Of a stretch of DNA of 64,000 nucleotides, positions 1-10,375 are shown in pieces. Position numbers and translations under genes: made by a program. Below the pieces are notes generated by a model. It made no database searches. It saw only the letters and a program-made list of their open reading frames with translations, and was not told the origin of the DNA. The DNA lies in NCBI GenBank assembly GCA_015680685.1, contig MNCI01003975.1, positions 1,896,704 through 1,960,703 of the forward strand, read 5' to 3'. This DNA comes from Gnetum montanum. Its lineage: Eukaryota; Streptophyta; Gnetopsida; Gnetales; Gnetaceae. Within the stretch, counting starts at the first letter, position 1. The number at the start of each line of letters is the position of its first letter.

Positions 1-474
1 AGAAGTGACCTTGACTGGTAGAGTTCTTCCTATTGGAGGGGTGAGTTTATATTGAATTTATCTCTGTTAAGCTTTGTTGTCTGTTGACTTCTATGATAGT
101 TTAGCTTAAGGGAGATAGCTGAGCTGGACCATGTTTCCTGCATTTTTAAATTGACATTTTTATTTTATTCAAAATTCATGGATTGCCTATATGAATGCGT
201 AATATTTTTACCTCTCCATCTTTAACTTTGGAAATATTTAATGCTTCCAATGGGATTTTAATTTCTACATGTATAGGTCAAGGAGAAGACTGTTGCTGCA
301 AAACGAAGTGGAGTAAAGCGTGTCATATTTCCTGCAGCAAATAAACGGGATTTTGACGAGCTAGCAGAAAATGTGAAAGAGGGTCTTGAGGTTCATTTTG
401 TTGATACATACAATGAAATTTTCAAAATTGCATTCACCGACGATAAAGAGGTAGACAAGTTACCCCCGCAATAA
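1..474 (+). CDS. LON1: Lon protease, C-terminal end (partial, two exons)
   Basis: This is the C-terminal part of an ATP-dependent Lon serine protease, which degrades damaged proteins in organelles. Coding exons are 1-40 and 277-474. The intron has a GTGAGT donor at 41 and an AG acceptor at 275-276, phase 0. Exon 1 reads EVTLTGRVLPIGG and exon 2 opens VKEKTVAAKR, so the LPIGG-VKEK block holds the lysine of the Lon Ser-Lys catalytic dyad. The catalytic serine lies upstream of the window. The rest (KRDFDELAENVKEGLEVHFV and onward) is the standard Lon proteolytic-domain end, finishing at TAA 472-474. The protein ends KLPPQ and lacks the SKL-type peroxisomal signal of plant LON2, so the mitochondrial/plastid LON1 type is more likely. 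Family assignment is firm; the LON1 subtype is inferred from the C-terminus. Confidence 0.9.
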
Positions 475-1755
475 CTTTATCAACGTGTCCGTATTCTCAT
501 ACCAAAGGAGATGAGCCAAATAATCTTTTCATGTCTTTTTTGTAAGCTAAGTTCTTCCAATCGTTTTGGTAAGCAAAGTTCTTTGAGTTACAGTTGACAC
601 ATTAATTGATTATGTAGTGATGTACCATTTCTACGATCTCCATTATTTTCACACTGAGCTGTAATGAAGTGTTCTATATTCATATGCTCTGATAGCTACT
701 AGTAGGGGAAAAATTGCAGTTGCTTTTGGTAATGCTTGCCTGGAAATGATCAGGCATTATCCTGTATTTCCTGAGATGGCCTTGTAGTGTGCCCCTTCAC
801 TTATTTTAAAATAGAGGAATGTGAATGTGGTGAAGCAGCCTAACTCGTCTTCCTTGCTGGTTGAATACTAGAGATGCAATCTTGAGATGGTCATCCACTG
901 AAGAGCTGATTCATAATATTCAATTTCGCAAAGTTCAAACGTATAATAATGTCAATTTGTTTTAGAGGACCAGTGGGGCCTGAAATGGCCAAGCAGACGT
1001 TGAACATCAATAGGATGTTGTACACTATCAATTTTTGCAACATTTTTAAACTACAAACTAGTTTTTATTATGTTTTCCTTTTTATAAAAAAAGAATTTTA
1101 AGGCTGGGTAAACAACTAATCTTTTTGAACAACTAACTATAGCAACGGTTTCTTTTCCCTCCGAGATCTTAAGGCCTTGGTTTTTCGAGTGTTTTCATAA
1201 TAATTATGCTTTCAAAAGCGTGTATGCTGTTGTTCCCATCTGTTTCTTCTATCTATTTGTTTTTTAAACAACTAATTTATATCAATAGCACATCTATTTG
1301 TTTGGAGTTATTTGGAATATAAAATTTGTATTAGGTCAATGAATTTGATTTCTGAAGTCTCTTGCAAACTACATTATCTCACACAATTTTCTATTGATGT
1401 GCTATTGATATGAATTGGTTTGAGATGGCATTTTGATTTTTGTTTCAGTTAACGTATTAAATAGTGTCATTGTCAGTTTCTGTTTCAGCTTTCAGAACAG
1501 TTGGAAAAGGTATTTGCAATCAACTTCTCTTAAGTTGTTTGTTTGAGCAATTTGCAGCATAGTTAAAAGTTTTGCCGAGGACGTAATTACATTTATTCTT
1601 GATCGAGAGTACCACAGATGTTAATAAAAGGGAGTGCTTTATAAAATTTACTTGTTCTAACCAGTAAAGAGATTATATTAGTAAAATAATATTTGAAGTA
1701 TGAGGATTAAATTCTGTGAAAAATAAAATAACTATACCAAAGAACTAAAATAATG
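475..1755. other. 3' flank of the Lon gene
   Basis: AT-rich sequence directly after the Lon stop codon. The first part must contain the 3' UTR, but I could not place a polyadenylation site with confidence. No other reading frame or repeat is recognisable. Confidence 0.5.
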
Positions 1756-2414
1756 TTAGCTTCAGAAGCTTTAAAGATTGAAGCAGTCTTCAAGTTCTAA
1801 TAACATTCTTTTTAAAAAAATTTTTACTGGTTGCCATCATAATTTATCTACGTTGATTTAAAAGTTTTTTGTTTTTTGGTTTCTTGTGATATGATGCAAT
1901 GGTTTTTTTATCTATACACAAACTTTCTTCAAGTTCCTCATGTATTTTGGAAAGCATGAACGATATGATGTAATGATTTCTTATCTATACACAAACTTTC
2001 TTCAAGTTCTTCATGTATTTTGGAAGCATGAATAATATCTTAGCTTAAGAAGGTTTAAAGATTTAAGTAGTCTTCAAGTTCTGTTATAACATTCTTTTTC
2101 AAAATTTTTTCCTGGTTGCAATCATAATTTATCTACATTGATTTAAAAGTTTTTTGGTTTCTTGTGATATCATGCAATGATTTCTTATAGCACTAATAAA
2201 AATCTTAGCTTCAGAAGGTTTAAAAGATTGAAGCAGTCTTCAAGTTCTATGATAGCATTCTCTTTTTAAAGTCTTTTTTTACTGGTTGCCATCATAATTT
2301 ATCTACATTGATTTAAAAGTTTTTTTGTTTCTTGTGATAGCATGCAATGATTTCTTATCCATGCACAAACTTTCTTCAAGTTCTTCATGTATTTTGAAAG
2401 CATGAATAATATCT
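1756..2414. repeat. Direct tandem repeat, three copies plus an internal duplication
   Basis: Three related units start with TTAGCTT at 1756, 2040 and 2205. Each carries GCAGTCTTCAAGTTCT or a close variant, then TGGTTGCCATCATAATTTA, then ATTTAAAAGTTTTTTG. Copies 1 and 3 end in TTCATGTATTTTG-AAGCATGAA; copy 2 is shorter. Copy 1 also has an internal duplication of about 74 bp (1888-1961 against 1962-2032). No coding potential is seen. Confidence 0.85.
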
Positions 2415-3010
2415 GGTTTTAGAAAATCACATATAGTTCAAATATTTAATTTTTATTACATTAACCCACATACCATATTCATGCATAATTTTCCAAGTTA
2501 TCTTTCTGAAAAAGCCATATTCAGATGATATAATATTTTAAGTATAGTTTAACATGTTTTGGTAGAGGACAAATTCTATTTCAATTCAATAGATGAAATT
2601 TGCTTTTTCATAATCTTGCCAATGAAAATCATATCCTAAATGGTAAGGTATCTTTGCTACCTCTTTTAGGTATCTTACAATAGATCAAAGATAATTGCAA
2701 ATTAATTGTAATCTTTCAACCATGTTATAAAGCTTTCTTCATCAACTAGATGTTTCAAGTTATCTTAGTTGATATGTTAATGTAGAATCTTAACTTATTT
2801 TAAAATTATAATGTTATGGCCAAATATTATATTGAAGAATATCTCACTATTTAACTTTTTAATCTTGGGAATCTTGCACTTTTCTTTGACATTTTGGATG
2901 TATCTTTCTTCAGCTTCAAGGAATATAAAATGATAACAAATTGTATGGGTAAAATTTATCAAGCCATTTTGTTTTTGTTTTAAGGAACATCTTCAAGCTT
3001 CAACCACCAT
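2415..3010. other. AT-rich intergenic sequence
   Basis: I see no gene, RNA or clear repeat here; the sequence is simple AT-rich spacer. Confidence 0.5.
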
Positions 3011-3194
3011 AATAAAAAAGAAAAAAGATGATATAAGATCTCCTTACCTCAACTTGTTACTGTAAAATATTTCCTATGCTTCAAGTTGATGATGATATGG
3101 TTTAATAAAAAAGAAAAGATGATATAAGATCTCCTTGCCTCAACTTGTTACTGTAAAATATTTCCTATGCTTCGAGTTGATGATGATATGGTTT
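3011..3194. repeat. Recent tandem duplication of about 92 bp
   Basis: Copy 1 (3011-3103) and copy 2 (3104-3194) abut each other. They differ only by a 2-base A-run contraction and two A/G substitutions. The unit begins AATAAAAAAG and ends GATGATATGGTTT. The near-identity marks it as much younger than the surrounding relics. Confidence 0.9.
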
Positions 3195-4015
3195 GTTGGA
3201 AAGGTTATGACATTACCTTCTTTGTCCTTGTAGTTTATCTTTGCTAGTATGGTCAAATACTTAATAAGGTATTTATTTGTGTATGAGGCTCCCTTGTTAA
3301 AGATTATAGTGAATTGAAAATAATAACAATTTATATCAAAGTAAATTCTAATATTAAATAATGGTTAGAATTAAAGGGTGGGGATGTGAATTAACATACT
3401 TCTAGATATTATTAATTATTGTTGGGCTAAGTACTTCGAATAATTAAATTCATGAGATTAAGTCATATTTAGTTTGACTGGTACTATTTTATGAAATATA
3501 GAATGAAACATAGAAATGATAATTAATAATTCCATCTAGAAAATAAAGAAAGCATAAAATTTGAGCTATGATGTTTGAGTTATGTAATTACAAAAGCAAA
3601 TTTCATATTATTTTCTTAGAGGTTTTAGTAGATATAGTAGTGCTTGAGACATGACAACTAGTGACAGAGTAGATGCATAGAGATGCTAATACTCTATTTT
3701 GAATCTACTACCTTTGAGAACAACTCTATATGAGCTATTCATCTAACAAATGGACTTTATAAGAATTAGAAAGCAATAACATATATATTTTTAATGAATC
3801 CAATGTTTCTCTAGCGAATTTGATTCTTTTAAGTGAATTTGATGTTTCTTTAGCAAATCTAATTTTCTTTTATCAAATTTGATTTTTCGCCAATGGATAT
3901 GATTTCTCTAGAAATCCCCATATATTCATTCTAACTTTAATGAATGTTGAAATTTTTACTTCTTTCATTAATGCAGAAATTTTTATAGATTCTCAAGATG
4001 CAAATTTACAAGTTG
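3195..4015. other. AT-rich intergenic sequence
   Basis: There is a short local repetition of GAATTTGAT/TCTTTAGC-like words around 3,810-3,900. No gene is recognisable. Confidence 0.4.
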
Positions 4016-4019
4016 ATAA

Positions 4020-4640
4020 GAAAAAAGTCAATGCCTTCTTCTAGGGATATTGATGCAACTAAGATACCTAATTTTGTTCTTCATGATGGTGTATATCAAT
4101 CATTGGTTGCTAATCTTTCATCACAATATATGTTCATTCAAATTTTAGATTAGTTATATCGCAATAAAAATTTTGTTTTGCAATTAAATAATGTGATGAA
4201 AAAACATGACATCCAAGTTCGTTATGTTGGATATTATTTTCATTATTTTCTACTTGTTGAGTTAGGCAATGCTTTGATGGTGCAATGAGCCCTAGATATA
4301 GTCTTTTATACTAAAGCATGTAGTGTTCATTCATAAGTGGGTTTTAGATTTTGATGTTCAATATGAAGAATATGATAAAGTTCCGTGTTTTGTCAAATTA
4401 TGTAATCTTCCGTTAATTTTTTAGAAAGCTAAGTAGGAAATTACTAATCTTTTTAGTCCCATTAAGCATATGGAGTCTATTTCTATACCTTTTGGTTTTT
4501 TAGACTTTTTTTTTTTGTTAAAATAACTTTCTTAATCATAAAAAGAAATTGGTATTGCAAGTAGGAGGAAATATTTTTATTTAGCCAATTCTAATTCTTG
4601 CAACTTTTACCATTGTGAAAGACATTTGTTTAATGCTTAT
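4020..4640 (+). pseudogene. Decayed DUF4283-like ORF (probable LINE ORF1 relic)
   Basis: With frameshifts and stops, the plus strand reads KIPNFVLHDGVYQSLVAN, later WVLDFDVQYEEYDKVPCFVK followed by LCNLPLIF. The pattern W-x-DFD-(x)n-KVPcfVKLcNLPL resembles the core of plant DUF4283 proteins (W-x-P-x-F ... APVWVRLPGLPLE), which are common as the first ORF of plant LINEs. A degenerate Cys/His segment (CNFYHCERHLFNAY) near 4,595 could be a zinc-knuckle remnant. No reverse transcriptase follows before element A begins at 5,007. Identification rests on pattern only. Confidence 0.45.
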
Positions 4641-5006
4641 TGTTTTTTGTTCTAAAACAAGATTCTTAGGAAAAAAAATGTGTTAAAGAGTTGAAGATAG
4701 AAAAGAAAATATTAAGTTGAAGATATGAAGAATCAAGTTAATATCAATAATAAGAATGATCAAATGACAATAAAAAAGAAGATAGAAGCTCCTATGTATA
4801 TTTTTGCTCATACTTGAGAAAGTAATAAGTAACATGGACAAATAGCTTGAAAGGTAAATTTTTCCTTGTCTAACAAGAATACTATTAACTCAAATATTAA
4901 AACTAGTGTTGACAAGATGGTTATAGTTGATGGTAATGATTCTTGATATAAGATTAATAACAAGCGACAAGGTAAGGATATTCCACCAATGTTACTAGTT
5001 TCTTGC

Positions 5007-5839
5007 TGATGATTCATGAATCTGTCGACCCCAATATCGAATATCCGATATCGAAGCCCCAATATCAGAGCTTGGGAAGTGATGTCGAATATTTGATAAA
5101 TACAGCTCTTGGATGCACAGTTGGGACACAATAGAGAGGATAGTTTTAGTTCTCAGTTTTTGATAGTCTTTCTTAGATTCTTGCATTTCCTAGTGCATGC
5201 CCGCAGTGTGATGTTTGTAATCATACAACACCTTTGTTCAAGTGTGACGTACTTGAACACATTACATGTCTGGAAATAAAGATTGAAATTACTTCCATCA
5301 TTGCCGCATTTGCTTAGATTTATTATTGCTTTAATTATTTTTTGTTCTTCTTAGTTAGTGTTTCCATTTATTGCTATTTACTATTACTGGCATTAAGTGG
5401 AATGTGTACGCCTTAATCACGAGAGTTTAAGTGTAGATACTTGGTAATCCAGTAGTGTATCGTTTGGCACACCTAGTGACATACACTTGGCAATCACAGA
5501 AGTAATCTCATGAAGTCCAAGGCATATATAGACGATTAAGAGTAGACACCCATCGCACATAGGCTAGTTAGATTTTACTTTCCATTGTTCAGTAGCTTAA
5601 TTAATTCATCTCTTTATCATCATTAGGAGCAGCATAGGATTAGACAACATCATATGCCTCACTTTGGACTAAATCATACGTGACGAAGCTACCACTAGTC
5701 TAAGTGGGAAGACAACAAATTGGGATCAAAGCACAACGATCTAGATGCCACATGTAGTCCCATCTACGAAATTTGACCAGTTGTGCATGAATGCTTGTGA
5801 TTTGTATGGTTGGGCATAGAGGTACCTTGCTGCTCATCA
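5007..5839 (+). repeat. 5' LTR of element A
   Basis: This 833 bp repeat begins TGATGATTCATG and ends CTGCTCATCA. It matches 13289-14152 along its length. The first 100 bases carry several GATATC/CGATATC palindromes. The extra length of the 3' copy comes mainly from an added AT-rich run near 13,610-13,660. Confidence 0.92.
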
Positions 5840-5840
5840 T

Positions 5841-5858
5841 TGGTACCATTGTGGGGGA
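5841..5858 (+). other. Primer-binding site of element A (tRNA-Asp type)
   Basis: TGGTACCATTGTGGGGGA starts one base after the LTR end. It matches the plant retroelement site TGGCGCCGTTGTCGGGGA if both CpG steps have decayed to TpA/CpA. The related element B keeps the less decayed TGGCACCGTTGTCAGGGA. Confidence 0.75.
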
Positions 5859-5964
5859 TGGTGCTAGTTATCTAGATTAGTTACATCATACACGATTGCT
5901 ATAAAGGTATTAATGATATATCTTTCAGAAAATATTAAATCACACACATCATAAGCCAACAACA

Positions 5965-8100
5965 ATGTCTCTTTCATAAGGAAGTGATAATGCATTGTAT
6001 ACTGAAAACATTCATTAGAGAACTAATGAGATATATAGTGAGAAAAATTGGAGTGATCAAGCTTATGTAGGGGTTTCTTATGTTCATGACCACCCTGATG
6101 ACACTCAAAGAGTACATTCACCTAAGACAGACAATCTTGGAGGAGATGATGTAAGTCCTGAACTAGGGGAGGCCTCAAGGCCTAAGACCTCCTTAAAACC
6201 AAGAAAAAATAAATTAAGGGACCCTAGGGAACATCATAGAAGCCATGGTAATCTTTCCAGTTACTCATCTTCCTCTTTCCTTTCAACATATAGTTTTGAC
6301 GAATATGAACATAGGTATGAAGATGAAGCTCCATTAAAGGGTCAGAATAGAAACAAAAATTGAACCTACAGGAACACTCACGGTCATCAACATGAACATA
6401 AACAAAATCATCAAAATCAATTGAATAAAAATTTTCATCACAACCTATTTGATGACGAACCCTTGTTGGCCACTAAGAGCCTAATGCAGATCACAGAGGG
6501 AATTAAGATATCTCGCAAGCATCGCAAAGAGAGTCACCTACCTAGGCTTGATGTGAATAATATTTCTAAATTTGGAGGAGGTTATGATTCAGATCTACAA
6601 CATCATTTACAAGCCTTCCATGATGCCTATGCTTTCTACAACATTGAAAGTGGGTGGCAAAAGCTTAAGCTCTTTTCTAAGATACTAATTGATAGAGCCG
6701 AAGTGTGGTATAGATCATTAAAACCAAATTCAATTCAACAATGGTCCACAATGTTGGAACTCTTCAACAAGAAATATCAAAGCTATGCAAGGGTGTCCAA
6801 CTTAAGGAGATAGATCCAAGGATGGAAGCAAGGACAACATGAACCCTTGGACATGGCCTTAGATAGATATTATTCCCTATTGAATAGATGCCTAGGCCAT
6901 GGTTTCTCTGAGGAAAGGCAACTATTCCACATCATAGATGGGCTTCGTAATGAAATGAGGGAGACCTTTGGAATGTATGCCCCAAGTCAATTATACAAGC
7001 TATAAGCCCATCAAATCCAAGAACTAATTGAGCATGTGGCAAAAGAAGGAGAGATATGCAAATTTGAGAATGTCGAAAAATATCACTGGGACCCAACTCT
7101 TCAATAGAAGGAGGTTCATATCTATGGTAAGGAGAAAGAACCGCTCTTGATAAGGTGATTTTGCAATAAACCTTGTCGATACAGAAGTCTATTGATGAAC
7201 TTGATGCAAAGTTTAATAGAATGTCAAAATAGATATATGAAAATGTTACAACTCTCGTTGAGATGGTTGAGGAGAGGATCATACAAAACAAGCTAGTTGA
7301 TCACAATAAACAACAGATATAGAATCAAGAAACAGCTAGGAATACTTTTCGGCAAACAAGAAAAATGGTTGAAGAAAGTGAGACTATAGACTCAACCACA
7401 GATGAAGATAAAGGATGTGACATTTGCATATATGACCATCTAAAGGGTTATTGTTTGGTCTTGTTGCATCTACATGAGTATTGGGTAGGTGCCTTAAATT
7501 CAAAGTTTGTACAGAAGCACATGCTTGGCAGATTTTCCTTTTCACACGATAATTATAGATAGCCCCACAATCAACCACACTATCCTAGAGGGACTTATTA
7601 CCAACCTTAACGCTATCATCAGCCATAGTGGCAACAACCATAGTCGTGGGGAGGATCACCACCAAATTAGCCCTATCCTTCCTACCAACCGAAATTGCAT
7701 GGATATTATTGTCAACACCTTGTTTTTCAAACTAGTTCTACATCCTCTACTTTAAATCACCACTGCCATTATCCTAAGTACCATCAACCCATGACATCCC
7801 CTGAGGGATCACCACCTCATGCCTATTACCATCCATCCTATCCTCAATATTCTCCTACTCCACCTCATCACATGCCACCACCAAGAACACAAGAAGGTCT
7901 AGCATCACCATATCAACAAATGAATACCACTTATGCTGCAAATGTGCATAGACATGTTGATACTAGTGGGTCTCAACTGTAATGTAGAAAATGTTCCTTC
8001 TAGAGGAAACGTTGTAAGCTGAAGCAAAAGACTCATGGATCTACTACATCATTTGAACTAGCACAATGCCTCCCTTTTCACCACCACCATTTTCTGATCC
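5965..8100 (+). pseudogene. gag relic of element A
   Basis: The frame opens with ATG TCT at 5965 and stays in one frame to about 7,140 despite roughly seven stops. One frameshift follows, then the frame continues to a zinc-knuckle-like CDIC-x3-H-x4-C near 7,418-7,456 and a Pro/Tyr/His-rich tail (7,560-7,980). The central part shows a Retrotrans_gag pattern: LQAFHDAYAFYNIESGWQKL, KLFSKILIDRAEVWYRSL and WSTMLELFNKKY (about 6,600-6,780). The product would be the structural protein of the virus-like particle. Element B carries a homologous gag starting MSSS. All visible stops can be explained by C-to-T change of CAA, CAG or CGA codons. Confidence 0.85.
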
Positions 8101-10375
8101 TACACAGGCCACCATTCATCATTACTTCAATTCCAAACCCAATCAATGAATCTACATGCATGGGAAGACCAAAAAATCCTTGTGTACCGTATCATGATCA
8201 AGGATGCACTCGGGGGCTAAACATCCATCACATTAACACACCTCATATCCTGATCCATTGGGCATTTAACTCTCAAGTGTGTGACCAACGATTTGTCTAC
8301 CCAGCCACTACAACATCAAAAAACACCCAATGGCTTGGGCATGAATGGTTACCAATGTTTTATACATACATGGATCTTGTCTATTCATTTATTAATCCTT
8401 GTCATGGCCAAATGTTTAGTCATGGGGGTCACCCCCATTCTAATCTTCAGGATTCATAAGTGTTGTCCATATTTTTGTTTTTCCAATTTTTTTTTACCAT
8501 TTTCTCATTTCTTAATGCAAATTTTCCTATTTCTTCCAATTTTTTGTATTTGTTGTTTTCATTGATCTTTATATTGCCCATTGATCTTTATATTGTCAAG
8601 TCATAAGGAACTGATTATTCAAACATTGAGACCATGCCATCCATCCACTCATTCCATTAATAAGAAGTTCTTACCTTGGTCATAATGATATTCTTTTCCA
8701 TTATCCAACCTAAAGATAAATTCATAATCATTGTGTTTGGGTAGAAGAGTGCAAAACCAAGATGGAATGTAAGGGGTGTGACATCAAGCAGATTTGTGGA
8801 TTTTCTTTGGCCACTTCTGTATGTTCTATCAGGTTGTTGAGGTTGTACTTATATCCTTGTAGATGTAACAAAAAATGGGAGTAAGAGTACCATAAAAAGG
8901 CACTGAATAAATGTTGCAAGTTCCACTGGAAAGACATGATGTATCCATGCTTGAAGGTTGGCATCTTCTCAGTACTTAAAAAAAAATTGCATGCCATAAA
9001 TAAGATCCTCCCTTGGACAAAACACCAAGTGATGTTACTCCTTGCAATTATGATAGTCTTATGGTTATCTGCCAACATGATGAAATGATGTGATGTCACT
9101 TCAATGTGGTTTGGACTTGGTTTGAATCTTGGTAAGAAAGACTCATGATTATTTAACCATTAATAACACCTAGGGTTTCATTGTGCCCATGGTAAGACAC
9201 GTCATGTTCTAATTTTTGTAATCCTTTCTACAATCCATCTCATCTCGTTGTCCATTTGATCCTGACTTGTGGTTTTGTGTAACACAGATTTATTATCTCA
9301 AATTGGTAATTTTAGCATGTGTGTTTTGTTGCATAGGTATGCGTTGCATTCAACTCCTTTAGTGCCTATGAACATTTTTAGGTATGGTTACACAGGGTAT
9401 CATAGGCTAGAGCCTACTTTGGGGAGGATCCACTTGTGTAACTTTTGTAACTTGTACTTGTTTTGACACATCCACATCATTCTTAACCTTCCAAGCACTT
9501 AATTGTTACATTTTTTCATTTTCCCTTTCATGTAACTTGATTGATCCACAATCTCAATATCAATGCCCTTTTTCTTGCTTCTTCTAAAGCTTTTCACATT
9601 GATGACTCCAACTTCTCACACTTCTGGTGCCTCAAAATTTTCCACTTACCCTAGAACTATGGACCTAACCTCAAACCTTTCAACAATCATAGAGGCTCAT
9701 TTTCCATGCTTAGTTGCCCCATTTCATGCATATTCTTGGACCCTAATATTGACTACCAGATATTGGGTTGACCATGACGTCGAATATCTAATATTGGATT
9801 GCACAAAACCTATATATATGATCCCCACGATGCCCAAACTTCATTCTCATCATTTGCTACTAGGGGAGTTGTTTAAATTTTCTCTTACAACTTAGAGCTT
9901 TGTGCGACCACTTTCCACTTATGATATTTGTCTCTCTACAGCTCTGATTTCCATGCTGTCTAAACCTATCTGAACCCGGAGTGTTCAAGTTAGTCATGGG
10001 AGGGGGTGTTGCTTGCATGGAAAACTTGTTCCAATTTTCAATAATTTGCTATTGCCCAAAGGTTATTATAAGGGTAAGAATGTTAAAAACTAGAAGTGTT
10101 ATATTGAAAAATCAATCGTGATAATGCTAAAAACTTTAATTTTTCCACCCAAGGGACCATAACCATTATAATAAGTCACACATTAGGAAAAAGGAACCAA
10201 TTGTGAAAGGTCATAAAAGATGATAAACAATTTTTGAGGATTTTTCCTAAAATTTTTTCTAACTTTGCAATCATATGAACTAAGAACTTAATAAACTAAG
10301 GTAACGAGTAAGGTATAAACTACTTACCGGTAACGAACACAATCGTAGTAACATCCAATCTTTACTTGATTGTAG
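8101..10375 (+). other. Non-coding internal spacer of element A
   Basis: This is where pol would be expected in an autonomous element, but no protease, RT, RNase H or integrase motif is visible in any frame. A block around 9,410-9,470 containing GGATCCACTTG is recognisably shared with element E near 49,110-49,150. So the spacer belongs to the family and is not an insertion private to A. Around 9,755-9,800 there is a piece resembling the LTR start region (GTCGAATATCTAATATTGG). Confidence 0.6.

Noticed and set aside
1-474. Peroxisomal LON2 identity for the protease
   Set aside because: The protein ends KLPPQ, without an SKL-type C-terminal signal.
7695-7982. Pro/His/Tyr-rich frame as a separate gene
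   Set aside because: It is the low-complexity C-terminal tail of the decayed gag of element A.
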